A stretch of 60,764 nt of DNA from Saprospiraceae bacterium (GTDB lineage Bacteria; Bacteroidota; Bacteroidia; Chitinophagales; Saprospiraceae), in the NCBI GenBank assembly GCA_016714085.1, contig JADJNW010000029.1, positions 1 to 60,764 on the forward strand, read 5' to 3'. Shown one piece after another: positions 1 through 9,151 of this stretch. Within the stretch, counting starts at the first letter, position 1; each line of letters starts with the position of its first letter. Below the pieces are notes generated by a model that saw nothing but the letters and a program-made list of their open reading frames with translations, had not been told where the DNA came from and did not search any database. Position numbers and translations under genes: made by a program.

Positions 1-122
1 GTGTTGTAAAATGAAAATAGCTTTGCTAAAATGTAAGATAGTTTCACAAGCTTATACAGAGCAAGAGTCAAGCATGAATGGGGATAGCTTTAGGAGGAAA
101 TAGGTAGCAAGCTGTTGTTATC

Positions 123-930
123 TCATTCGTTTGCCTTTAATATTTTGTTATACTTCATCAAAAAGATGGTGAGTTCATCTTGATACTCTTTGGGGACGGT
201 TATTGCATTATGGGCAATTGCGTTCCTGATTTTCCCCATTGAGTTAAGATGTGCAAGTATCTCATCGGCTTCCTTTGGTACTTTGAGAACATTAGGATAT
301 ATCTTCACTGTTTTGGCGTAGTCATCCACATGCAGTAAAACAAAATATTATCGCCCTTTCAGGCAGCATCTCTGACAGACTAACTTCATTTCTAATTGAC
401 TGCGCTTTTGACAAATCCACCTTAATACATACTTCTTTTTCCCATTCTGAACCAAGAATTGAAGTTAGCCTGTTTAATAGGAATTTCCTGATGCTGTTTT
501 CAAGATGGTAAAATAGATAGTAAAGTGTAGTAAAAACTCTGCATTTTCCGAATTTTACTATTCGTAAAAGGGATATCGCTCGGCTTCCAATTTTGACTTT
601 CGGGATTTATTTTATAGTTGATAAAAGGAACTTCTTCTTCTAAGTTGATCTTACCTCTTAATTCTTGTTCAAAATTGGATTCAAGATGATACCCCAATTT
701 AGATTTTAAGTATTTGATTTTTTTATTCTTACCTTTTTTAGAATTATTAACCAAATACTGTGGTATATTTGAATATGGAGTCAAGCGTAAAAAAGCAAAT
801 GCTTCTGAAATTTGACTTGCAAGAAAGTAATTTTCATTTTTTAATAATGGACAAGTAGAAAACAAAATAATCAATCATCTCAGACGGTTTGCACTCGTTG
901 AATTTTTCAATCTTGCGAATCCATTCATTC
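123..930 (-). pseudogene. HEPN-like protein gene, frame-disrupted
   Basis: Three reading frames must be joined to read one protein. Frame 1 (about 930-870) gives an N-terminus containing WIRKIEKFNECKPSE. Frame 2 (874-500) gives a basic central part. Frame 3 (about 555-335) gives VFTTLYYLFYHLENSIRKF, which resembles the start of Swt1-like HEPN domains. Frame 4 (329-123) ends with KIRNAIAHN. The RNAIAH segment fits the R-N-x-x-x-H signature of HEPN ribonucleases. No ATG is visible at the 5' end; the gene may start at a non-ATG codon or continue the upstream gene. HEPN proteins act as RNases in toxin and phage-defence systems; the role here is inferred from this motif only. Breaks lie near 335, 510 and 880. 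The gene is either decayed or the local sequence carries indels. Confidence 0.5.
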
Positions 931-957
931 CGTATACATGCTATTCCTTTACAACTT

Positions 958-1527
958 TATTTGATTTCCTTTTCGTCACTTTTCTCAATCCCTGTTGAAT
1001 TTCCGCCTAATATTTGCTTTGCATACCCAATTCCTTCAGGCTTTAGAATATAGTCTGAATTGTTGGTAGATTTTATCAATCCTTCTTAATACAAGTGCCA
1101 AGATTGTTGTTAAGGTTGTTGCTTGCGCTTTTGACCAGAAGTTTGTTTTCTTTATATTTATCAATTATATCTCCTCTGTTAAAGGTATCGGAACCAAATT
1201 TAGAGGAGTAAAAAGCATAACACAATATCCATTCAGCCTCATTTTTCGGGTAGTTTTTTACTACTAAGTCTTTCAATGAAGGATACTCTTCTGGTTTACT
1301 TCGTTAATGACTTCCGCAGATTCTTCGAACTGGAGTTTGGGATTTGTTGAACTGTGGGAGATGGGCAATCTGGTCGTCGTCTCCTTTTCAAAATTTGTAC
1401 TTTTAGAAAACCCAATGCCAAATCTTTCAATCAAGTATTTTACAACTCGAATTCTGGCTTCATCATCAAGTTCCTTAATCATGTCGGTGCATTTTACCAA
1501 TGCTTCCATTTCTTTGTCAAAAATCAT
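958..1527 (-). pseudogene. conserved hypothetical protein, frame-disrupted
   Basis: The first frame (1527-1273) encodes an acidic N-terminus with the helical segment ARIRVVKYLIERFGI. A shift near 1275-1290 leads into a second frame containing EEYPSLKDLVVKNYPKNEAE and a winged-helix-like stretch. A second shift near 1075-1085 leads to a C-terminus ending ILKPEGIGYAKQILGG and the stop at 958. Joined, the protein would be about 190 residues. I do not know a function. The conserved look of all three pieces says that they belong to one gene. It lies directly upstream of the HEPN-like gene on the same strand, so the two may be co-transcribed. Confidence 0.5.
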
Positions 1528-1611
1528 ATCCTGCTTTTTTATTTACTTTAAGATATTATTTATGTTGTCTTAATATTTCGTAGTTACGCCATAATCACAC
1601 TATAAATCATT

Positions 1612-1657
1612 TTACAAAAAATCCGTTCACAAACTGTATCATTGCCTGTAAACGGAT
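1612..1657 (-). terminator. intrinsic terminator after the vapBC-like pair
   Basis: On the minus strand the arms at 1647-1657 and 1621-1631 pair over 11 positions with one mismatch. A run of six T follows (1620-1615). It sits about 65 nt downstream of the corrected vapC stop. Confidence 0.65.
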
Positions 1658-1722
1658 AGCCTTGTTATTACATTCAAATATAAAGGAAGTTATAGAGGAA
1701 AGCAACAGGAAGCTATTCTTTT

Positions 1723-2180
1723 TTATTTACTTTTTACGCGTTCGATTTTAATTACTTCAAGATAGATGGCATTCAAGTGATCAAAATCATAGTCGGCGGT
1801 GAGTAGCCGGGCATCAGCAACGGCAGCAGTAGCAGCAATCCATAAATCGTTTTTGCCCATGTTTCTGGCACTAATTCCCAAGGGGCTTTCTTTGATTTTC
1901 CCTCTTGACTAAAGGCATCTATTTCGGCATATTTTTCAAGTATTGGCGTATATTTAATGTCGGCAATAATTCCTTTGTTAAGTAATTCTTCTACCGCACG
2001 AAGGCGCTTCCCGCCCCATTGGTTTTGCAGGGCAATGGATTTGATTTCCCCAACAGTTACGATTGAAATAATTGGATTATTGGCTGCGCCAAAAGGATTG
2101 TATTGGTGTTCGATGTATTCTTTTGTATTGGGATCGCGCAGGTAGAAAAGCAAAATATTAGTATCCAACAAGTAATTCAT
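1723..2180 (-). pseudogene. VapC-like PIN-domain toxin, frameshifted
   Basis: PIN-domain RNases cleave tRNA or rRNA and are held inactive by the partner antitoxin. The start shows LLDTNILL with the first metal-binding Asp, and a VGEI segment gives the middle acidic residue. Read straight through, the frame runs into a non-PIN tail and stops at 1773. A shift of one frame near 1890-1910 restores a typical PIN C-terminus: SARNMGKNDLWIAATAAVA followed by ADARLLTADYDFD, ending at 1723. The corrected protein is about 151 residues, normal for the family. As given, the protein lacks the last two catalytic acidic residues and would be inactive. The start overlaps the antitoxin stop by 4 nt (2177-2180). 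Confidence 0.8.
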
Positions 2181-2455
2181 GCGCGAGCCATTTCCAGCAG
2201 TTCTTCAATGGATTCTTGAATATCGGCTTCTTCAATTAATTGATCTAAGGTAGCTTTATTTACAGGTTGGTAATTTTGTTCCCGTTTGATCGCTTCAAGA
2301 TCAAAGGTAGCTTGAATCGGCCCAGCTATTTGTGACAAAATATCTTGCTCGCTGGCAGATGTAGCAGCAATTTCCTCCAATTTATGCAGAATAGAAGAAT
2401 CTTCAATATTGATAATTCGCTTAATAAGTTCCATTTTTTGTGCTTCTATTGTCAT
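2177..2455 (-). CDS. VapB-like antitoxin
   Basis: A 92-residue acidic, helical protein directly upstream of and overlapping the PIN toxin by 4 nt, as in toxin-antitoxin operons. The N-terminus has an amphipathic helix (MELIKRIINIEDSSILHKL) and the C-terminus the acidic helix LIEEADIQESIEELLEMA, suited to blocking a toxin. No clear AbrB or ribbon-helix-helix DNA-binding signature is visible, so the type is assigned from context. Similar short acidic partners of PIN proteins are common in Bacteroidota. Confidence 0.7.
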   Translation of the reverse strand: MTIEAQKMELIKRIINIEDSSILHKLEEIAATSASEQDILSQIAGPIQATFDLEAIKREQNYQPVNKATLDQLIEEADIQESIEELLEMARA

Positions 2456-2718
2456 AGGCTTTAAGATTTTGCTTTTTTATTTACATCATGAAGTGATAAC
2501 TGTAATATCCTGTAAAGTTAAGCATTGTCTTTTATTACTAAAACCATATAGCGTAATTTCAATAATGAAAACGCAAAATTTTGCAAAACAGTTTCAACAA
2601 GCAAATGCCAGTTATTATTTCAACACTAATTTTTCTTTTTCTGCTGGCAGCTTGCGAATGCGCTGTCTTTCTACTATTTTTGACGCCTTCTGTTGTAGCT
2701 AAAACAAATACAATCCGT

Positions 2719-4113
2719 ATGCTGAAATCATTTGTTTTTTTCGCGGCATTTGCGCCTTTGCTGATTTTTTGTGTGAATATAGAGCCATCGAAGTCGGCTG
2801 ACCCGGAGGCAAATTATAAAACGCTTTGTTCGGGTTGTCACGGTGAGCAGATGCAAGCTTTTGTGGATCGGCGCTGGAAATATGGCAATGGCAAAGAGGA
2901 TTTGTTTACATCTATTAAAGTTGGTTATACCGATGGTGGGATGCCAGGTTTTGCTGCTGCTTTGAGTGACGCGGAAATCACGGCTTTGGCGGATTATATT
3001 CTCACGGGTATTGAAAATGTGAAACGCTATGATTTTGCGAAAAACAAGGAAACACCTTCTTCTTTTAAGACCAAAGCGATGGATATTCGCGTGGAGTTGG
3101 TAGCTGAGAATGTAGGCGTGCCGTGGAGTTTAGCGTTTTTACCGGATGGTGATATGCTCATTACAGATCGAGGCGGTAAGTTCTATCGACGCACTAAAAA
3201 TGGCGACTTGTTGACGATTGCGGGTGCACCGGAAGTCTTAGCCGAAGGGCAGGGTGGTTTGATGGAAGTAATTTTACATCCCGATTATAATAAAAATAAA
3301 GTTATTTACTTATCCTATTCTGCTTTTAAACAAGAAGGTAATAGAACGCTTGCTACCACTGCGATCATGCGGGCTAAATTAGATGTTAATCAATTATCCG
3401 ATCAAAAAGTAATTTTTGAAGCATTGCCTTATTCGCGTACGCGGCATCATTATGGTGGGAAAATGGTATTTGATAAAGAGGGTTATTTGTTTTTCTCCAT
3501 AGGCGAGCGCGGAAATGAAAAGGAAAACCCGCAGAACTTGGGCAACCACTTGGGTAAAATTCACCGCATCAAGGATGATGGCAGCATTCCAAACGATAAT
3601 CCTTTTGTGAAAACAGCAGGTGCAATGCCTTCCATCTGGTCGTACGGACACCGCAATCCACAAGGCTTAGCGATAGATCCAAAGACAGGCGCTATTTGGT
3701 CGAATGAGCATGGCCCGCGCGGCGGCGACGAGGTGAATCTTGTTGAAAAAGGCAAGAATTATGGTTGGCCGGTGATTTCTTATGGTATCAATTATAATGG
3801 TACGACCTTTACCAATAAAACCGCTCAGGAAGGAATGGAGCAGCCCAAACTTTACTGGGTGCCTTCGATTGCGCCTTCGGGCATGGCTTTCGTGCAGGGG
3901 AACCGCTACAAAGCCTGGGAGGGTGACGCATTAGTAGGTTCACTAAGATTTAATTATTTGAACCGTTGTAATATAGAAGGTAGCACGATTCCTGACGAAG
4001 AAATTATGCTGGAAAATGTCGGACGTATGCGCGACGTGCGCATGGCGCCGGATGGCTATATTTACATTGCAGTAGAAAATCCTGGCAGGGTGTATAAATT
4101 GATTCCAAATTAA
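2719..4113 (+). CDS. cytochrome c / PQQ-dependent sugar dehydrogenase fusion lipoprotein
   Basis: An N-terminal cytochrome c domain (heme motif CSGCH at residues 37-41, likely Met ligand in GGMPGF near 77) is followed by a six-bladed soluble glucose/aldose sugar dehydrogenase domain. Active-site segments of that family are present: RHHYGGKM, SYGHRNPQG and EHGPRGGDE. The enzyme should oxidise aldoses with PQQ and pass electrons to its own heme. From the chosen ATG at 2719 the protein has 464 residues and a hydrophobic leader ending LLIFC, so it is probably a lipoprotein of the periplasm or surface. In-frame starts exist upstream (2581, 2605) and would give a longer leader. The gene ends 4 nt into the convergent TonB receptor. 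No PQQ synthesis genes are in the window. Confidence 0.85.
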   Translation: MLKSFVFFAAFAPLLIFCVNIEPSKSADPEANYKTLCSGCHGEQMQAFVDRRWKYGNGKEDLFTSIKVGYTDGGMPGFAAALSDAEITALADYILTGIENVKRYDFAKNKETPSSFKTKAMDIRVELVAENVGVPWSLAFLPDGDMLITDRGGKFYRRTKNGDLLTIAGAPEVLAEGQGGLMEVILHPDYNKNKVIYLSYSAFKQEGNRTLATTAIMRAKLDVNQLSDQKVIFEALPYSRTRHHYGGKMVFDKEGYLFFSIGERGNEKENPQNLGNHLGKIHRIKDDGSIPNDNPFVKTAGAMPSIWSYGHRNPQGLAIDPKTGAIWSNEHGPRGGDEVNLVEKGKNYGWPVISYGINYNGTTFTNKTAQEGMEQPKLYWVPSIAPSGMAFVQGNRYKAWEGDALVGSLRFNYLNRCNIEGSTIPDEEIMLENVGRMRDVRMAPDGYIYIAVENPGRVYKLIPN

Positions 4114-6442
4114 AACCCAAACGTCAATCCCAGGCTTGGCAATATTGGTAGTTGATTCACACGGTTGTTGGTGATGCGATCGACATAAAATACGTTTTCG
4201 CGGTTGTAAGCATTGGTCACGCTCAGCAGCGCTTCTAATTTGCTGTTTTTGGAAAATTCAAAAGTTCTTTTCAAGGACATATCCAAACGATGATAAGTAG
4301 AAAGGCGGCCGCCGTTGCGTTTGTCAGATAGTATCGTGCCCAAATCAAAATTGCCAGTCAGAATATCGGTTAAAGAAATGTCTTCAAAATTAATATCCTG
4401 ATAGAAACCTTGCGTTTGTGTAAAAGGGAAGCCGGAGCCGAAGTTCCAGCGGATGCCCAATTCCCAATTAAGATGCTCGCCAAAGCTGTAAGTGCCAAGA
4501 ATATTGACGTTATGGCGTCTGTCAAAAACAGTTGGATATTCTTGTTCACCATCGTCGCGGGTGACAAATGCGTAGGAATAAGTTGCCCAAAGATAGGTCT
4601 GTCGTGTTTCCCGTTTGAAAGAAAAATCTATGCCATAAGCTTCGCCCGTTTCTACTTGGAAATTAGGGTCTTCGCCGCTGCGCTTGCTGCGATTCAAGCT
4701 AATTAATTGTGTAAAGCCTTTGTAATAAGGTTCTATATTAATTGTAATATCTTTTGTAATATCTGCTTCTAAGCCAGTGATGCCATGAAACGCTTTTTGC
4801 AAGCGGTCTTTGGTAGGATTGCGCGTACGAGGCTCAAAAATTGTTTGCTCCGGCCCAGCCAGAAAACCTACAAAAAAATTGACGATATCTAATTCATTTA
4901 CAGTACTTAATACATTTTGTGAATATAATCCACCCGCAAGCTTAAAGCGTAAAAAATCTGTAATATTATATTTTAATCCGAAACGCGGTTCTAATGATAT
5001 TTTTGATTGCGAAGCATAATAATGTGCCCGAAAACCCGGCTCTAATATTATATCACCGATACGCTGCTTATATTTCAAATAACCCGCCAACTCCGTCGTA
5101 AAATCGCGCTGCGAAATCGTGACATCGTATTGATTTTTAAATTCAAAATCGGTATTAAAGCCTGTAAATTCAAAACCGTAAGTAACTTGATTATCGCCGC
5201 CGAAATAATTAAAATTTAAACCCGCGGTATAACTTGTAATGCCACTTGTGCGTGGATTTCCATCGGATTCATTTAGTAGAATATCATAATTTGTCACAGA
5301 AACTGCGCCATCCATGATGGTATTGGAATTCTGAGGAATCAATGTAAAATTACCGCCACCACCGGAGGCATCCCAATCCAATTGCGCCAAGCCAACAAAA
5401 TCAAAACGGTCGGTGAAATTGAAGCCAAACAAATTTAATTTGCTGCCATTATCACCCACAAAAGAAACTTTGCCATACAAATCGGTATAACTATAAGGCA
5501 AACCAATCTCATCTGCAATAGCAGCAAGGCTTGTGTCGCCTGAAGCAAAAGAGAAAAACGTAGTATCGGTCGCGTAATTATAGAAAATTTTTGATGTTTC
5601 GTTCAAATAAGAATGCTTGCCCGTGAACAAATAGGAAATGCTGCCGCCCCCGTCATCCTTGAGCTTTTTGATTGGACCTTCCACCAATGCTTTAGCTTGA
5701 AAAGGACTTACTGAAACTAATCCGCCAAATTTCTTTTTGTCACCTTCGCGGGTCTTGATGTCCACTACTGCTGAAATTCTGCCGCCGTATTCCGCATTGA
5801 AGCCGCCGGTATAAACATCTACGCTGCGAATTGTTTCGGTTTCAAACACAGAGAAAAAACCAATTGTGTGAAAAGGATTATAAATGGTCATGCCGTCCAA
5901 CAGAATTTTATTTTGAATCGGTGCACCGCCGCGAATGTAGAGTTGACCACCTTGATCGCCGGAAGAAATGATACCGGGCAATACAGGCAAATATTGCGCA
6001 ATATCTGCTTCGCCGCCCGTGGCAGGCAAAGCGCGAATTTGCTTGGGGGTGACCACTACTTTTGAAACTTGCACATCCGATCGCGCTTGCTCGCGTGTAC
6101 TCGAAACATCGACTGCGCTCAATTGTATTGCGCTGATAGCCAGATTAATACGCTGATAAGAAATACTATTTGCTTTCAAAGAAATATTTACAGCGATACT
6201 ATCGTAACCAACATAAGAAGCAACAAGCACATAGTCACCTGGGGGTACTGTCAAGCTGAAAAAACCATTTAAATCAGTAATATCGCCGATGGTAGTGCCT
6301 TCTAACCTTACGTTTCCATAAATAATGGGTTCGCCGCTTTCTTTATCATAAATATTACCTCTAATGATACCAGTTTGACCAAATAAAATTTGACAAGAAA
6401 AGATACATAGTATCCAATAATCAGGATAAAAGATGATTTCAT
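4110..6442 (-). CDS. TonB-dependent receptor with CarboxypepD_reg-like domain
   Basis: An outer-membrane active transporter. After the signal peptide comes a carboxypeptidase-regulatory-like beta domain (TGIIRGNIYDKESGEPIIYG), then a plug (IAQYLPVLPGI, QLYIRGGAPIQNKILLDG, FNAEYGGRISAVVDIKTREG) and a beta-barrel ending in GLTFGF, the usual terminal aromatic signature. The substrate is unknown. The N-terminus has a problem. An ATG at 6442 starts MKSSFILIIGYYVSFL, a good signal peptide, but it is out of frame with CQILFGQTGIIRG. One missing T near 6397 would join them. In the frame as given, the gene must start at a TTG (6563) overlapping the upstream stop by 4 nt, or at an internal ATG, and neither gives a clean leader. 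The upstream lipoprotein gene is on the same strand and probably in the same operon. Confidence 0.88.
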
Positions 6443-6559
6443 TACGTTGTTTTTGCAAAATGGTGACTGGAGGCAAAGATAATAGCAATTCCATTGGATC
6501 ACCACGTTTTCTTTGTCGTTTCAAAAACAAAGCCTGCTTAAAAATTTGTTTGGATTGCC

Positions 6560-7219
6560 TCAACCAGAAAGCCCTTTCCTCGCCTTTTTTAACGCTTGTT
6601 TTTCTCTTCTGTAGCGCGCCCTAATCAGGAATCCCTGGAGTTTATCATTCATGAACTGTATCGATTGTTCTTCATAGCTGATAGAAGTGGAAACGGTTTT
6701 AAAGAAAGAACTACCTGGCTTCGGAAAAGGAGAAGGGAGTTGCCCAAAATGCTGATCAAGAATAACGACTGCTTTAATATTAAGTGGCGTACTGACACCC
6801 GGCTCTAAATAATCTCCATAATATCCAATATAAAAAGGCTTGCCTTCCAATAAATTCGGAGAAACGGACTCGCCCTGAGCATTAAAGATCACGTTGGAGA
6901 AATTATGTTGTCTGATCTGTTTGGCATCGATAGAATAGAAAAAATAAACCGGACAAAAATCGAAATATTCGCTGAATCCTTTTATAACTCTTTGGTTTTG
7001 AATTCCTTGTTCTTGTTTCACCGCTTCGGCTTGTTCTGTTTTGCCGATTTTCTGCAAAGCGGCGATTTTATCTTCCAGGGTTCGCAAACGCACCAAAAGC
7101 ACGCCGTTTTTCAACTGTTCAACGTGTTCACCCGCTATATCTTTTTGCAAGCGAGCGGTTTTGCAAGAAGTAATGTTTAATAAAAGCAGGAATAAAGCGA
7201 TTAAAATTCTCATAGTCAT
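6560..7219 (-). CDS. hypothetical lipoprotein
   Basis: A 219-residue protein with a lipoprotein leader (IALFLLLLNITSC) and a predicted coiled region (LRTLEDKIAALQKIGKTEQA), then a mixed alpha/beta part with many aromatics (SEYFDFCPVYFFYSIDAKQI). The C-terminus is basic. No family was recognised. It directly precedes a TonB receptor on the same strand, so a role beside that receptor at the outer membrane is plausible but not shown. Confidence 0.7.
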   Translation of the reverse strand: MTMRILIALFLLLLNITSCKTARLQKDIAGEHVEQLKNGVLLVRLRTLEDKIAALQKIGKTEQAEAVKQEQGIQNQRVIKGFSEYFDFCPVYFFYSIDAKQIRQHNFSNVIFNAQGESVSPNLLEGKPFYIGYYGDYLEPGVSTPLNIKAVVILDQHFGQLPSPFPKPGSSFFKTVSTSISYEEQSIQFMNDKLQGFLIRARYRREKQALKKARKGLSG

Positions 7220-7295
7220 TTGGTTTTTAATGGGTTATATTATTTATTGCATAAAGTTATTTGGATTGTTTTTATTGTGTGAATTTTAAATTTAT

Positions 7296-7910
7296 TTAAG
7301 GAATTAATTCTCCAGCGCCTTTGCGAATAATTTCGGGCAGATCGCCTGTACAATCTACAATAGTGGAAGGATTATTGCCACAGATGCCACTATCAATTAC
7401 AACCTCCACTATTTTTTTGAAATCCTCATAAATATTATCAGGATCGGTAAAATATTCTAATACTTCATCGTCTGATTTTAAAGAAGTTGTGAGAATCGGA
7501 CGCCCTAGCGCCTCTACAATAGCCAATGGAATATTATGATCGGGTACGCGTACGCCGATAGTGCGTTTGCGATTTTTAAACATTTTAGGGACTTGATTAT
7601 TGCTGGGCAACACAAATGTAAAAGCGCCCGGCAGGTTTTTTTTCATCAACCGAAAAACAACATTGTCTATCGGCATTGTATATTGCGAAATCTGGCTGAT
7701 ATCCTTGCAAATAAAGGAAAGCATGGCTTTTTCAGGTTCTAATCCTCGGATGCGACAAATGCGCGTGACCGCCTCGTTATTGGAAATATCGCAACCCAAG
7801 CCGTACACCGTGTCTGTAGGGTAAATAATGATGCCACCTTTTTCTAGGGTTTCGACTACCTGTTGGATTTTTCGTCCTTCAGGATTTTCAGGATTGATTT
7901 TTAATAGCAT
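7296..7910 (-). CDS. L-threonylcarbamoyladenylate synthase (TsaC/Sua5/YrdC family)
   Basis: Makes threonylcarbamoyl-AMP from threonine, bicarbonate and ATP for the t6A37 modification of ANN-decoding tRNAs, in the cytosol. The 204-residue protein is a single YrdC domain without the Sua5 C-terminal domain. Family marks are IIIYPTDTVYGLGCD near residue 28, RIRGLEPEKAMLSF, LPGAFTFVLP and TIGVRVPDH, then a late LTTSLKSDD segment. Those match the TsaC/YciO subgroup. Because YciO-like proteins are weak in t6A synthesis, the exact function should be read as family-level. It is transcribed alone; the downstream neighbour starts 75 nt away with its own leader. Confidence 0.88.
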   Translation of the reverse strand: MLLKINPENPEGRKIQQVVETLEKGGIIIYPTDTVYGLGCDISNNEAVTRICRIRGLEPEKAMLSFICKDISQISQYTMPIDNVVFRLMKKNLPGAFTFVLPSNNQVPKMFKNRKRTIGVRVPDHNIPLAIVEALGRPILTTSLKSDDEVLEYFTDPDNIYEDFKKIVEVVIDSGICGNNPSTIVDCTGDLPEIIRKGAGELIP

Positions 7911-8072
7911 GATTTTCAGTGTAATTCATTTGATGAAAAACAATAAAGACTAAATTTAAAAGGTTGTTTTGAACAAAGCGACAAATTTTTTTAAAAAATT
8001 GTAACCGCTTGAACCGTTTGCTCGTCGTAGCCATTAAATTACAAAATTATTCTTAAATTAAAATAATAGAAA

Positions 8073-8435
8073 ATGCACGGGGCTGAAATATTGATTCCTA
8101 TCATAGCTGTTGGCGGTTTTTTCACTGCGGTGATTGTTTGGGTATATATGCACTATTCATCGCGCCACCAGGAGCGCATGGCGCTGATCGAAACCGGTAA
8201 AGATGCTAAGATTTTTGATAGCCCAAAGCGCGAGAACAAAAACGCTTTAAAATTGGGCATTGTAGCCATTATGTCTGGCATCGGGTTGTTTTTTGGCAGC
8301 GTACTCGACCGTTTTGGCATGGAGTCGGAAGTGGCTTATTTTTCTATGATTCTCTTATTTGGAGGCATCGGTTTAGTCGGTTTTTATTGGTTGATCAATC
8401 ATAAAGAACAAAGCAAGGATTCGGATGTACTTTAA
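8073..8435 (+). CDS. small membrane protein (DUF6249-like)
   Basis: 120 residues with three hydrophobic segments: residues about 5-26, 64-82 and 91-108. A short basic loop HYSSRHQERMALIETGKD follows the first helix, a pattern common in Bacteroidota proteins of this type. Function is unknown; relatives are often found near RNA polymerase ECF sigma genes, but none is visible here. Confidence 0.7.
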   Translation: MHGAEILIPIIAVGGFFTAVIVWVYMHYSSRHQERMALIETGKDAKIFDSPKRENKNALKLGIVAIMSGIGLFFGSVLDRFGMESEVAYFSMILLFGGIGLVGFYWLINHKEQSKDSDVL

Positions 8436-8526
8436 TAATGTAGTGATTAGTGATGTAGTGATATCATGATATGGTGATATAAATTTAATAATTTCCAGGT
8501 CACCACATCACAAAATCATTACATCA
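8436..8526. terminator. bidirectional terminator between convergent genes
   Basis: A long imperfect inverted repeat: the arm at 8436-8465 (TAATGTAGTGATTAGTGATG and on) is complementary to 8498-8526, roughly 25 pairs in 28. The internal sequence also has short GATATCATGATAT repeats. It fills the gap between two converging genes and includes the stop codon of the methyltransferase. It may act as a bidirectional terminator, though there is no strong T run. Confidence 0.5.
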
Positions 8527-9049
8527 ATCTATTCAAAAAATCATACACTACGATTCCTGCTGCCACTACTACATTCAGTGAAGTTTTAATACCGTACATC
8601 GGAATGTGGACGCAGGCATCCAATAAATCCAGTACTTCCTGAGAAATACCGCGCTCCTCGTTTCCTAAAACCAGCACGCAACCTTCTTTTGGCAATTGAT
8701 ATTTCATATAAAGAATACTATCATTCGTCCACTCCAGTCCAATCAAGGGTTTTGACGTTTTTAACGCCTGCAAAGCAACTAAATCAGGCAAGTGTTCATA
8801 AGGCACAAATTGCTCGGTAGAGCGGGAAATGCGCTTTAGCTGTTTATCCATTCTGATTATTTTGGAGTTATACGTATAAATTTTTTCTAATCTTGCGCCA
8901 TCCGCTAATCTGAAGATCGCGCCGACATTGCGAACATCATCGACCCCATCCAGCAATAAGGAAATCGGAAAACGATTCGCCTGAATAAATTCATGATATT
9001 GCTCAAAATCAGGGCGCACCTCCTCGAATTGTTTTTGTCGTCTTTCCAT
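8519..9049 (-). CDS. TrmH/SpoU family RNA 2'-O-methyltransferase
   Basis: A 176-residue SPOUT-class methyltransferase that transfers methyl from SAM to a ribose 2'-OH of tRNA or rRNA. All three SpoU motifs are visible: NVGAIFRLADGA (motif 1), LVLGNEERGISQEVLDL (motif 2) and IPMYGIKTSLNVVVAAGIVV (motif 3), which form the trefoil knot. There is no extra N-terminal L30e-like domain, so it is closer to TrmH than to RlmB. The exact target nucleotide cannot be read from the sequence. It converges on the small membrane protein gene. Confidence 0.9.
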   Translation of the reverse strand: MERRQKQFEEVRPDFEQYHEFIQANRFPISLLLDGVDDVRNVGAIFRLADGARLEKIYTYNSKIIRMDKQLKRISRSTEQFVPYEHLPDLVALQALKTSKPLIGLEWTNDSILYMKYQLPKEGCVLVLGNEERGISQEVLDLLDACVHIPMYGIKTSLNVVVAAGIVVYDFLNRLM

Positions 9050-9151
9050 ACGCTCAAATAGTATCTACAGCTCAAAGGTACAGACCAGGAATCTTTTTTG
9101 TTTGATTTTCCGCTTTTCTACATTAAATTTGAAGAACTCAATCCTTCTCAT

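Noticed and set aside
8436..8526. Insertion-sequence end or MITE
   Set aside because: The inverted repeat fills exactly the gap between converging genes and looks like a terminator; no target duplication was seen.
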